Assembly: GCA_003476595.1 (NCBI GenBank)
Contig: DMTU01000246.1
Coordinates: 5,391-27,820, forward strand
Direction of reading: 5' to 3'
DNA length: 22,430 bases
Origin: Acidimicrobiaceae bacterium
GTDB lineage: Bacteria > Actinomycetota > Acidimicrobiia > Acidimicrobiales > Salinilacustritrichaceae
The translations under genes were made by a program, and so were the position numbers. The number at the start of each line of letters is the position of its first letter. Position 1 is the stretch's first letter. This document shows positions 1-7,758 of the stretch, one piece after another. The notes under the pieces were generated by a model. The model was given only the letters and a program-made list of their open reading frames with translations. It had not been told where the DNA came from and did not search any database.

Positions 1-1075
1 CGAGGTCGATGTAGAGGACGCCGACCGGAACCTCGTTGCGCACGGCGTGGGCGAGCGCCCGCTCGAGGCGGTCCATGAACAGCAGCCGGTTGGGGAGCCC
101 GGTGAGCACGTCGTGGGTGGCCTGGTGCTCGCTGCTGGCCCGCTCCTGCAGGAGGCTCACGACGTGGACCGCGAGCACCGTGCCGATCACGCCGGCGCCG
201 ACGGCGACCGCCCCGGACACCGAGACGTCCCACACCACCTGCGCGGCGAGCACCGCCGGCGCGGCGATCACGGCCACGACGACGATCCCGGCGTGCGAGG
301 CGGAGAACAGGGGCGGCTCGACCGGGATGACGGTGGGGTGGTCGACGGCCGCGTCGTAGAGCGTCCCGAGGCCGATGGCGAGCAGCGACAGGGCGATGGG
401 TGCCATGGCGGCGACGCCGGGCGTCACCCCGTTGGCGATCTGGATGGCGGCGACCAGGTGACCGACGAGCAGGCCGGCGACCGAGGCGGCGACGACGATG
501 ACCGGGCCGCGACGTGCGGCGGCGGACGTGAGGGGGCGGGCGATGACCACGGCCAGCGCCACGTCGAGGCCGACCACCAGCGAGGCGATGGCCGCCCCGG
601 CGGGTTCCCAGCCGCTCGTCTCCGACATGCGGTTGACCACGACCTGGAGGGCGATGGCCGCAGCCGAGCCCACCAGCGCCGCCTCGACGACGACGTCGCT
701 CGCCCGGACCAGGCGGTACCGCCCGACCATGATGATCATCGCCCGGCTGAGGACCGGGTAGGCGACGACGGCGGCGAGGGGTCGCCAGAGCGAGTCGAGG
801 GCGACGTCGCCGAGCTCGTCGACCCGGGCCAGGCCGGCATCGGCGACGGTGAGGGCGGTCAGTCCGAAGGCGGCGACCACCCGGCCCCGCAGGGCCGTCG
901 CATCACGGTCGAGTCCGACGGCGGCGGCCATCGCCGCCACGCCGACGGCACCGGCGACGCGCACGATCGACGGGGACGTCCACGCCATGCCGAGGGCGAT
1001 CACCGCGAGCGCCCCGACGATGGCCAGCTCGGCGCGTCCGAGGACGCGGCCGAGCCGGTGCGGGTGCGAGACCAC
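1..1075 (-). CDS. Polytopic membrane diguanylate cyclase-type (GGDEF) protein, C-terminus cut by window edge
   Basis: Reading the minus strand gives an open frame with about ten hydrophobic segments, for example AELAIVGALAVIALGMAW near the start and GAVAVGAGVIGTVLAVHVV just before the end. A cytoplasmic stretch follows with SSEHQATHDVLTGLPNRLLF and then VPVGVLYIDL. The pattern HDxLTGLPNR...DRLxxAL...hxxLYIDL is the usual opening of a GGDEF domain, which makes cyclic di-GMP from two GTP. The GGDEF signature itself, and any EAL domain after it, lie beyond position 1, so activity cannot be judged. The start is uncertain. The frame is open back to a stop near 1183-1185, but the first conventional start codon is the GTG at 1073-1075, and it has no clear ribosome binding site. 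The gene is divergent from the acyl-CoA synthetase gene. The many-helix N-terminus is probably a sensor for an unknown signal. Confidence 0.82.
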   Translation of the reverse strand, partial: MVSHPHRLGRVLGRAELAIVGALAVIALGMAWTSPSIVRVAGAVGVAAMAAAVGLDRDATALRGRVVAAFGLTALTVADAGLARVDELGDVALDSLWRPLAAVVAYPVLSRAMIIMVGRYRLVRASDVVVEAALVGSAAAIALQVVVNRMSETSGWEPAGAAIASLVVGLDVALAVVIARPLTSAAARRGPVIVVAASVAGLLVGHLVAAIQIANGVTPGVAAMAPIALSLLAIGLGTLYDAAVDHPTVIPVEPPLFSASHAGIVVVAVIAAPAVLAAQVVWDVSVSGAVAVGAGVIGTVLAVHVVSLLQERASSEHQATHDVLTGLPNRLLFMDRLERALAHAVRNEVPVGVLYIDL

Positions 1076-1160
1076 GGGGGCGTCGACCAGGGCGCCGGGC
1101 GCCGCAGATGCATCGAAGGCAGTCAGGCTGGAGACATCGGCACACCTGGCATCGGACTGG

Positions 1161-1178
1161 ATGGCCCGATGGGGCCAT
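1161..1178. promoter_or_regulatory. Inverted repeat in divergent spacer
   Basis: ATGGCCC and GGGCCAT form a perfect 7-base inverted repeat around a 4-base centre. It lies in the 205-base spacer between the GGDEF gene and the acyl-CoA synthetase gene. Its place fits an operator for a dimeric regulator of one or both genes. It has no T-run and is not at a gene end, so it is not a terminator. In GC-rich DNA a repeat of this length can arise by chance. Confidence 0.35.
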
Positions 1179-1242
1179 TCTCGTCAACCCCAGCCGGCGT
1201 CGGTGCCGCCGGGTTGCCCGGCGATGTCCGCTTTGCCCGGTG

Positions 1243-1264
1243 CGAGCGGGATGGTGGCCGCTCG
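1243..1264 (+). promoter_or_regulatory. Hairpin just ahead of acyl-CoA synthetase ribosome binding site
   Basis: CGAGCGG at 1243-1249 pairs with CCGCTCG at 1258-1264 over an 8-base loop. Two G-U pairs can extend the stem outward (1241-1242 with 1265-1266). The stem ends just before the GAAGG element at 1268-1272 that serves the GTG start at 1281. If transcribed, it could affect ribosome access. I see no antiterminator partner, so any switch function is speculative. Confidence 0.3.
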
Positions 1265-1280
1265 TGCGAAGGTTTGCGGC

Positions 1281-2813
1281 GTGACGATGCACGACGACGT
1301 GGACCTCGGGCTGGGCTCGATGATCGAGCGCCGGACCCACCTCACCCCGAACCTCCCCGCCCTCACCTTCGAGGGCGCCACGTGGACCTACGCGGAGATG
1401 CTGGACCGCATCGACCGCTTCGCGACGGTGCTCGCCGACGGCGGCATCTCGCGCGGCGACCGGGTCGCCTACCTCGGGCTCAACCACGCCAACTTCTTCG
1501 TCACGATGTTCGCCACCGCCCGCCTGGGCGCGACCTTCGTGCCCCTCAACTTCCGGCTCACCGGTCCCGAGCTCAGCTTCATCGTCGGTGACGCCGGCGT
1601 GCACACCGTCGTGGCCGACGACGCGCACCGACCGGTCATCGACAGCATCCGCGGCGACATCCCCTGCCAGGTCCACCTGTCCTCCGAGGCGGCCGCCGAC
1701 GGCTGGCCGGCGATGCACGACCTGGTGGCCGACGCCGCGCCGCTGGCCGACCCCACTCGGGCGGCACAGGACGACGTGGCCGTGATCATGTACACGTCGG
1801 GCACGACCGGCCGCCCCAAGGGCGCGATGCTCACCCACGCCAACATCGCGTGGAACAACGTCAACGCCCTGCACGCCATCGACCTGGGTGCCGACGAGGT
1901 CGCCCTGGTCGTCGCGCCGCTGTTCCACATCGGTGGGCTGAACGTGACCACGCTGCTCGTCTGGCAGAAGGGCGGGCACATCGTGCTGCACCGCGCCTTC
2001 GACCCGGCCGCGGCGCTGCGGGCGATCGAGGAGCACGGCATCACCAACATGTTCGGGGTGCCGGCCATGTACCTGTTCATGAGCCAGGTGCCGGGGTTCG
2101 ACCAGGCCGACCTGTCGAGCGTGCGGGTCTTCGTGGTCGGCGGTGCGCCCTGCCCGGAGCCGCTCATCGAGAAGTACCTGGCCAAGGGTGCGCCGTTCGC
2201 CCAGGGCTACGGCCTCACCGAGACCGCGCCGATGGCCAGCTTCCTGCTGCCCCGCGATGCGCTCGCCAAGGTCGGCTCGGCCGGCCAGCCGCCGCTGTAC
2301 ACCGACGTCGCCTGCATGGGTGAGGACGGACGGCCGGTCGCCGCCGGCGAGCCCGGCGAGATCTGCATCAAGGGCCCGAACGTGATGGCCGGCTACTGGA
2401 ACCGGCCCGACGCCACCGCCGAGGCCATCGACGCCGACGGGTGGTTCCACTCCGGCGACCTCGGCTACTTCGACGACGAGGGCTACCTCTACGTGGTGGA
2501 CCGCCTGAAGGACATGGTCATCTCCGGCGGGGAGAACGTGTACCCGGCGGAGGTCGAATCAGTGCTGCAGGGACACGACAAGGTCGCCGACGTGGCGGTC
2601 GTGGGCCTGCCCGACGACCGGTGGGGCGAGGCCGTCACGGCCATCGTCGTGGCGAGCGGCGAGGCCCCGACGCTGGAGGAGCTGCGCGACTTCGCCGGCG
2701 CCCAGCTGGCCCGGTACAAGCTGCCGACCCGGCTCCAGGTCGTGGACGAGCTGCCCCGCAACCCGGCCGGCAAGATCCTCAAGTTCGAGCTGCGGGACCG
2801 CTTCGACGACTGA
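1281..2813 (+). CDS. Acyl-CoA synthetase (class I adenylate-forming enzyme, FadD-like)
   Basis: This 510-residue enzyme activates a carboxylic acid with ATP to an acyl-adenylate and transfers it to coenzyme A. The family motifs are all present: the phosphate loop YTSGTTGRPKG at residues 171-181, GYGLTE at 309-314, GWFHSGD from 387 with the ribose-binding Asp393, DRLKDMVISGGENVYPAEVE at the hinge, and the C-terminal PAGKILK with the adenylation lysine near residue 498. Length is normal for the family. The start chosen is GTG 1281, because GAAGG at 1268-1272 lies 8 bases upstream; ATG 1287 is the alternative. The open frame extends much further upstream, but that part shows no family similarity. 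Substrate cannot be read from the sequence; medium- or long-chain fatty acid, or an aromatic or steroid side-chain acid, are the usual options. The gene stands alone and ends directly against the next gene on the other strand. Confidence 0.93.
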   Translation: MTMHDDVDLGLGSMIERRTHLTPNLPALTFEGATWTYAEMLDRIDRFATVLADGGISRGDRVAYLGLNHANFFVTMFATARLGATFVPLNFRLTGPELSFIVGDAGVHTVVADDAHRPVIDSIRGDIPCQVHLSSEAAADGWPAMHDLVADAAPLADPTRAAQDDVAVIMYTSGTTGRPKGAMLTHANIAWNNVNALHAIDLGADEVALVVAPLFHIGGLNVTTLLVWQKGGHIVLHRAFDPAAALRAIEEHGITNMFGVPAMYLFMSQVPGFDQADLSSVRVFVVGGAPCPEPLIEKYLAKGAPFAQGYGLTETAPMASFLLPRDALAKVGSAGQPPLYTDVACMGEDGRPVAAGEPGEICIKGPNVMAGYWNRPDATAEAIDADGWFHSGDLGYFDDEGYLYVVDRLKDMVISGGENVYPAEVESVLQGHDKVADVAVVGLPDDRWGEAVTAIVVASGEAPTLEELRDFAGAQLARYKLPTRLQVVDELPRNPAGKILKFELRDRFDD

Positions 2814-4883
2814 TCAGGAGCGGTCGGCGAGCCGCTCCACGAGCTGCTCGCTCATGGCTTCGTAGCGCTCGAAGGTGGCGCGGAAGTGGCCGCGCCCGTG
2901 GGTCATCGACCGCACGTCGGTGGCGTAGGAGGTGAGCTCGGCGGTCGGCACCAGGGCGTGGATGGTCACCTCGCCGGCGCCGGGGCCGGCCTCGGTGCCG
3001 GTGACCTGGCCGCGCCGGGCGTTGATGTCACCGATCACGTCGCCCTGGGCCTCCGTGGGCACCGCCACCTCGACGACCGAGATCGGCTCCAGGACGGTCG
3101 AGCCCGCCTGCTCGAACGCAGCCCGCAGCGCGAGCGAGCCGGCCATCTTGAAGCTGGCCTCGTCGGAGTCGACGGCGTGGTGCTTGCCGTCGAGCAGCGT
3201 GGCCCGGACGTCGACGACCCGGTAGCCGTGCGGTCCACCCCGCTGCATCGACTCGACGATGCCCTTCTCCACCGCCGGGATGAGGTTGCGGGGCACGGCG
3301 CCGCCGACGACGGCATCGACGAACTCGAAGCCGGCACCGCGCTCGAGGGGCTCGAAGCGGACCTGGACCACGCCGAACTGCCCGCGCCCGCCCGACTGCT
3401 TCTTGTGCCGGCCCTCGACCTCGGCCGGCGCCACCAGCGTCTCCCGGTAGGCGACGGCGAGGGGTCGCACCTCCACCTCGAGGCCGTGGCGCCTCGTGAT
3501 CCGCTCGAGCGTCACCTGCAGCTGGGTCTCGCCCGCGCCGCGCAGCACGGTCTGGCCGGTCTCCTCGTCGTGGAGCACCCGCAGCGACGGGTCGTCGTGG
3601 AGGACCTTCTGCAGCGCCATGGCCAGCTTGTCCTCGTCGGCCTGGCTGGCGGCGGCGATGGCGACGGCGTGCACCGGCTCGGCCAGCTCCAGGGGCGGGA
3701 CCCGAACCGGGAACCCGTCGGCGGCCAGGGTGTCGCCTGCCGCCAGGCCGGTCAGCTTCGTCACCGCGCCGAGGTCGCCGGCCACGACCCTCGTCTGCGG
3801 TTCGTGCTCGGCGCCGCGGACCCGGACCAGGCCGTGCAGCCGCAGCTTCTCGCCGGTGCGCGCATCGATCAGGACGTCGTCGACGGCCACGGTGCCGGAC
3901 AGCACCTTGAACATGGAGAGCTGGCCGACGTAGGGGTCGGTCACGGTCTTGAACACGAAGGCGACGGCCGGCCCGTCGGGGTCGCAGGGCACCTCGACCA
4001 GGTCACCCGCCGCCTCCGCCACCGCCGGCGGCACCTCGGCCGGGGAGGGGCCGACGTGGCAGATGAACTCGGCCAGGCGATCCACGGCGACGGGGCCGTC
4101 GGGACCGCCGGCCGAGCCCACCAGCACGGGGAACACCACGGCCCGGTCGACGCCCTCGTGCAGCGCCCGCTCCAGCTCCTCGGCGGTGGGCTGCTCGCCC
4201 TCGAGGTAGCGCTCGAGGAGCGAGTCGTCCTGCTCGACCACGTCCTCCACGAGGTGCTCGTGGTCCAGGTGCTCGCGCGCCGCGATGTCCTCGGGCAGCT
4301 CGTCGCGCTCCTCGGCTCGGCCGGACTCGTAGAGCCACACGTGCTCGGTGACCAGGTCCGCGATCCCGTGGAAGTCGGCGGCCTCGCCGACGGGAAGCTC
4401 GACCGGCTCGATTCCCGTCGGGCTGAACCGCTCCCGGATCTCGCCGAGCACCCGGTCGTAGTCGGCGCGGTCGCGATCCATCTTGTTGAGGAAGATCATG
4501 CGCGGGATCCCGCGGTCGGACGCGACCCCCCACAGGCGCTCGTCCTCGCTCTGCACGCCGGCCACGGCGTCGATGACGAACACGAGCAGGTCGGCGACCC
4601 GGAGCGCGGCTTCCACCTCGCCGGCGAAGTCGGCGTAGCCCGGCGTGTCGATGAGGTTCACGTGGTGCTCGCCCCACGGGAAGGGCAGCACGCTGAGCGA
4701 CAGCGACTGGCCGCGCTGGTGCTCCTCCTCGTCGGTGTCCGACGCGGTGGTGCCGGTCTCCACCGAACCCATCCGGCCGAGCACGCCGGCGCGCAGCAGC
4801 AGCGCCTCGGCGAGCATCGTCTTGCCGTTGCCGGCGTGGCCCACCAGGGCGACGTTGCGGATGCGGTCGGTCACGGGCTCCAC
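2814..4883 (-). CDS. fusA2: Elongation factor G-like GTPase, EF-G2 type
   Basis: The 689-residue protein has the full EF-G layout: GTPase domain, domain II, and domains III to V (for example GRGQFGVVQVRFEPLERG in domain IV). GTPase motifs are G1 GHAGNGKT (15-22), G3 DTPG (79-82) and G4 NKMD (133-136). In canonical EF-G the DTPG motif is followed by the catalytic histidine (DTPGH); here it is Tyr83 (DTPGYADF), as is usual for the actinobacterial EF-G2 paralogue. Mycobacterial EFG2 is known to bind GTP but to lack ribosome-dependent GTPase activity, so this is probably not the main translocase. It is also not beside tuf or the ribosomal protein genes. The start is GTG 4883: GGAGG lies 6 bases upstream on the minus strand. 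The stop abuts the acyl-CoA synthetase stop with no gap. Confidence 0.93.
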   Translation of the reverse strand: MEPVTDRIRNVALVGHAGNGKTMLAEALLLRAGVLGRMGSVETGTTASDTDEEEHQRGQSLSLSVLPFPWGEHHVNLIDTPGYADFAGEVEAALRVADLLVFVIDAVAGVQSEDERLWGVASDRGIPRMIFLNKMDRDRADYDRVLGEIRERFSPTGIEPVELPVGEAADFHGIADLVTEHVWLYESGRAEERDELPEDIAAREHLDHEHLVEDVVEQDDSLLERYLEGEQPTAEELERALHEGVDRAVVFPVLVGSAGGPDGPVAVDRLAEFICHVGPSPAEVPPAVAEAAGDLVEVPCDPDGPAVAFVFKTVTDPYVGQLSMFKVLSGTVAVDDVLIDARTGEKLRLHGLVRVRGAEHEPQTRVVAGDLGAVTKLTGLAAGDTLAADGFPVRVPPLELAEPVHAVAIAAASQADEDKLAMALQKVLHDDPSLRVLHDEETGQTVLRGAGETQLQVTLERITRRHGLEVEVRPLAVAYRETLVAPAEVEGRHKKQSGGRGQFGVVQVRFEPLERGAGFEFVDAVVGGAVPRNLIPAVEKGIVESMQRGGPHGYRVVDVRATLLDGKHHAVDSDEASFKMAGSLALRAAFEQAGSTVLEPISVVEVAVPTEAQGDVIGDINARRGQVTGTEAGPGAGEVTIHALVPTAELTSYATDVRSMTHGRGHFRATFERYEAMSEQLVERLADRS

Positions 4884-4992
4884 GGGACACCTCCGAGATG
4901 GTTCGCTGCCCCGCAGCCTGCCCCGGTCGGCGGGTGCGCGTCAGGGCCGAAGGTCACCTGCGGGACGGCCGTCACGACCGGCCGGTGGTCCG
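4884..4992. other. Short spacer upstream of the EF-G2 gene
   Basis: This 109-base stretch lies between the end of the DUF1996 gene and the start of the EF-G2 gene, both on the minus strand. It contains the EF-G2 ribosome binding site and short GC palindromes (GACGGCCGTC at 4964-4973). None of them is followed by a T-run, so I do not call a terminator. A promoter is expected here but no clear element is visible. Confidence 0.4.
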
Positions 4993-5886
4993 TCAGCCGG
5001 TGGCGCGGTTCGAGACCACGCCGCAGACCTTGCCCCCGTTGATGCAGGTCCGGACCTCTCGTTCGAGCGCGGCCTGGTCCCAGGCCTGCACGAAGTCGGC
5101 GTGCATGCTCCGCACGCCACCCGACGCCAGCGCCAACCCCGTCGGCTCGCCGGTGACCGGGTAGCGCACCTCGAACACGAGCTGGGGCACCGCGACCGGA
5201 TGATCGTCGGGGCACGCGCCGTCATCGCTGTAGGCCATGTGGGACTGGTGGTCCTCGCTGTCGAGGCGCTCCCCGTCCCAGCAGTCGGGGAAGGCGACCC
5301 GGATGCCGAGCGGGGCGGTGTCGGGGCAGGACGGCGGATCGCTGTGCAGGATGGGGGACGCCCCGCAGTGCCAGGCCGCCACGTCCACCGACTGGGGATC
5401 GGTCGCCGTCTGGTCCCCTGCGATCACCAGGAGGCCGGCCGGGAACGGCGCCACGCTCGCGGGGTCGACCGCGGGGCCGGGTCGGTAGTAGGCGACCGAG
5501 CCGGTCGGCTCCACTGGCTCGCCGTCGCGGAGCACGGCCGGCGCCCAGTAGGCCGCGGTGTCGTTGCGGTTCTGGCAGGTGGTGTCGGTGTCGAGCAGCG
5601 ACGCCGGCGTGCTGTCCGCGTCGGTGGCCGTGCTGCCGAAGAAGTCGTGGAGGTGGGCCCGCCCCGGCTTGCCCGGGTGGACGATGGGGTCGTCGGATGC
5701 CGAGTGGCTCCAGCCGCACTCGACCTTGAACTGGGGGACCCGGCCCTGCGGGCCGGTGTCCGCGCCGCGGGCGGTGACCGCCTGCACGGTCGTGTCCTCC
5801 CCGGACGAGCAGGCGGCCACGACGAGGACGCCGACGAGCAGCGCCGCTCGGACTGACCGTGACCAGCGGAAGGCGGCCCGGGTCAC
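4993..5886 (-). CDS. DUF1996 domain lipoprotein
   Basis: The 297-residue protein begins with a lipoprotein signal peptide; the lipobox ends VVAAC, with lipidation expected on Cys26. The rest matches the DUF1996 family by its conserved, spaced motifs: RAHLHDFFG (76-84), AYWAPAVL (112-119), FPDCWDGERLDS (199-210), HQSHMAY (213-219) and CPDDHP (225-230). DUF1996 occurs in fungi and actinobacteria, often in secreted proteins. Its function is unknown; the conserved His, Asp and Cys residues suggest a metal site or an enzyme active site. The GTG start overlaps the stop of the upstream beta-helix gene in a GTGA (5883-5886), so translation is probably coupled. GAGGGG at 5889-5894 is unusually close to the start for a ribosome binding site, which fits coupling rather than independent initiation. 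It is the last gene of the three-lipoprotein unit. Confidence 0.88.
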   Translation of the reverse strand: MTRAAFRWSRSVRAALLVGVLVVAACSSGEDTTVQAVTARGADTGPQGRVPQFKVECGWSHSASDDPIVHPGKPGRAHLHDFFGSTATDADSTPASLLDTDTTCQNRNDTAAYWAPAVLRDGEPVEPTGSVAYYRPGPAVDPASVAPFPAGLLVIAGDQTATDPQSVDVAAWHCGASPILHSDPPSCPDTAPLGIRVAFPDCWDGERLDSEDHQSHMAYSDDGACPDDHPVAVPQLVFEVRYPVTGEPTGLALASGGVRSMHADFVQAWDQAALEREVRTCINGGKVCGVVSNRATG

Positions 5887-7325
5887 GTCCCCTCGGGACG
5901 CTCCGGCACCTCGATGGCGGCCAGGTCCACGGAGAACGGCACGTTCGTGGCCGGCTGCGCGGGCGCCGTCTCGGCGTCGGGCATGTTGGGCTGGTCCGCC
6001 GGCTCCGGGGTGGGGGCCTCCTCGTAGTCGACCGCCGGGGGCCGCTCCGACGCGATGAGCGCGCCGAGATCGAGCGCGCCGGCGCTCCAGTCGGTGGCCG
6101 TCGGTTCGCCCTCACAGGGGGCGAGCGCCTCCAGCTGCTCGGGCGCCGTGGTCTCGAAGGTGTTGCCGGAGAAGCAGTTGCGCAGCGACGCCAGATCGGG
6201 CTGCAGGCTGCCGAGGGCCAGGTCGCCCAGGCCGGAGCCGCTGACCACGTTGCCCGTGATCGAGTTGCCGACCGGGTCCCACAGCACGAGGGCCAGGGCC
6301 TCCGGGTCGAGGTCGGGCAGCGGATCGTTGCGGGTCTCCTCGCACGGCCGGTCCCAGTCCTCCTCGGGCGGAACCACGTCGTTGGCCTCCTCCTCGGGGA
6401 AGGGCACGAGGCCGATGCCGGTCCGCTCGTGGTCGAAGACCAGGTTGCGCTCGATCACGTTGCGGTTGCTGCCGGCCACGAGGATGCCGTTGCCCATGGC
6501 GAGCAGGGCGACGTCGATCGCCGGCGTGTCGGGCTGGGAGTTGCCGTACACGGTGTTGCCCACGATCGTGGTCTCGCGGCCCGGGTAGCACAGCTCGTAG
6601 GACCCGCTGTTGGGCACGATGCCGGCGCGGTTGAACCTCCACGTCGAGTTCACGATGAGCAGGTCGCCGCCCGAGTTGGTGCCGGAGTAGCCGAGGCCGT
6701 TGTACTCCGAGATCACGTCGGTGATGACCGTCTCGCACGGGTAGCACTGGCCGATGTAGACGCCGGCGTCGGGGCTGCCGGACGCGTAGATGTGCTCGAG
6801 CTGGCCCTTGACCGAGTCGAAGGCGTACACGCCGTAGTCACCGTTTCGGTAGGCGGTGAGGTACGAGCCGCGGTAGCCGGTGACGCCGGTCCAGAAGAAC
6901 CCGTTGGTGGTGTAGTTCTGCGCGGTCATGTTCTCGACGGCGACGCCGTCGGCCAGGACCCGGATGCCGTTCTCCAGCTCGAAGCCGCCGTCGAGCACCA
7001 CCTCGTTGCGGTCGAGGCCGCGGATCGTCAGGTCCTCGATCGTGACGTCGACCGCCTCCTCGTAGGTGCCCGGCTCGATGAGCACGAGGTCGCCGGGGGC
7101 GGCGGCGTCGACCGCGGCCTGGATGGTGTCGAAGTCGCCGGGCACCCGGTGGGTGGCACCCTCACCATCGCCCTCACCTTCACCTTCACCGCTGCCGTCG
7201 TCCTCCCCACCGGCCGGTGCCTCCGTCGTGGGGCTGGCGTCGGTGGTGTCGTCGTCCCCGCACGCCGCGGCGAGCAGACCGAGCGCGAGGAGCACGGCGA
7301 GCGTGCGGCGGGCGGTGCGGGTCAT
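5883..7325 (-). CDS. Right-handed parallel beta-helix lipoprotein (NosD-like repeats)
   Basis: This 480-residue protein has a lipoprotein signal peptide with lipidation expected on Cys22, then an acidic Gly/Glu linker (44-56) encoded by short tandem repeats. The body opens with DFDTIQAAVDAAAPGDLVLIEPGTY, the classic start of parallel beta-helix (pectate-lyase or NosD-like) proteins. It continues with repeated rungs such as LTIRGLDRNEVVLDG, GIRVLADGVAVENMT, TTIVGNTVYGN and RNVIERNLVFDH to about residue 390. The C-terminal tail is Pro- and Glu-rich. A CYPC motif at 194-197 and several isolated cysteines suggest disulfides or metal binding. No catalytic residues of a polysaccharide lyase are evident, so binding or scaffolding is as likely as catalysis. 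The start at ATG 7325 has a strong GGAGG 7 bases upstream. The gene follows the cupredoxin gene by 19 bases and overlaps the DUF1996 gene by 4. Confidence 0.88.
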   Translation of the reverse strand: MTRTARRTLAVLLALGLLAAACGDDDTTDASPTTEAPAGGEDDGSGEGEGEGDGEGATHRVPGDFDTIQAAVDAAAPGDLVLIEPGTYEEAVDVTIEDLTIRGLDRNEVVLDGGFELENGIRVLADGVAVENMTAQNYTTNGFFWTGVTGYRGSYLTAYRNGDYGVYAFDSVKGQLEHIYASGSPDAGVYIGQCYPCETVITDVISEYNGLGYSGTNSGGDLLIVNSTWRFNRAGIVPNSGSYELCYPGRETTIVGNTVYGNSQPDTPAIDVALLAMGNGILVAGSNRNVIERNLVFDHERTGIGLVPFPEEEANDVVPPEEDWDRPCEETRNDPLPDLDPEALALVLWDPVGNSITGNVVSGSGLGDLALGSLQPDLASLRNCFSGNTFETTAPEQLEALAPCEGEPTATDWSAGALDLGALIASERPPAVDYEEAPTPEPADQPNMPDAETAPAQPATNVPFSVDLAAIEVPERPEGT

Positions 7326-7344
7326 CGAAGTTCCTCCAGGAGGG

Positions 7345-7758
7345 TCATCCGGTCACCACGACGGTGCCGATCATGCCGGCGGTGGTCGTGCCGTGGAGCG
7401 AGCAGTAGTAGGGGTACGTGCCGGGCTCGGTGAAGCGGTGGCGGTACTCGTCGCCGGGTTCGAAGTCATCCACCTCGACGCCCCACGCCTCGCCCTCCAC
7501 CGGCAAGACGTTGTGGACGTTGCGGCCATCGTTGCTCCACCGCACCTCGGTGCCGGCAGCGATCTCGATCTCCTCGGGCCGGAACGTGTTGTCGATGGCG
7601 CTGACCTCGACCTCGACGCCCTCCACGAGCGAGACGTCGCTGGCCTCGTCGGCGCTGTCGTCGTCGCCACAGGCGCCGGCCGTGAGGAGCACCGAGACGA
7701 GCGCCACGGCCGACAGCAGGGGCCGCCTGAGCCGACGCATCGAGCGGGAGCAGGACAT
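7345..7758 (-). CDS. Plastocyanin-like type-1 copper lipoprotein
   Basis: The 137-residue protein carries an N-terminal signal and a likely lipidation site at Cys30 (AGACGDDD). It is followed by a single cupredoxin domain, residues about 45-137. The type-1 copper ligands are all visible: His82 (NVHNV), Cys119 and His122 (YYCSLHG), and Met129 (AGMIG). It should therefore bind one copper ion and carry electrons, or deliver copper, on the outer face of the membrane. Two starts are possible, ATG 7758 and ATG 7740; neither has a good ribosome binding site, and both give a working signal peptide. It is the first gene of a three-lipoprotein unit; the beta-helix gene starts 19 bases after its stop. 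The co-encoded partners suggest a shared job at the cell surface, but no oxidase or reductase gene sits nearby to say which. Confidence 0.92.
   Translation of the reverse strand: MSCSRSMRRLRRPLLSAVALVSVLLTAGACGDDDSADEASDVSLVEGVEVEVSAIDNTFRPEEIEIAAGTEVRWSNDGRNVHNVLPVEGEAWGVEVDDFEPGDEYRHRFTEPGTYPYYCSLHGTTTAGMIGTVVVTG

Noticed and set aside
47..1591. A 514-codon plus-strand frame across the GGDEF gene and the synthetase start
   Set aside because: The minus strand reads a clear membrane protein with a GGDEF opening, and the plus-strand product is shadow sequence.
4961..4992. GC palindromes after the DUF1996 gene as a terminator
   Set aside because: Stems are only four or five base pairs and no T-run follows on the minus strand.
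2886..5042. A 718-codon open frame on the plus strand opposite the EF-G2 gene
   Set aside because: It is the antisense of a well-conserved GTPase, with shadow composition and no recognisable domain.
7165..7195. Short tandem hexamer-like repeats as a CRISPR or regulatory array
   Set aside because: They encode the Gly/Glu linker after the lipobox of the beta-helix protein; repeat length and spacing do not fit an array.
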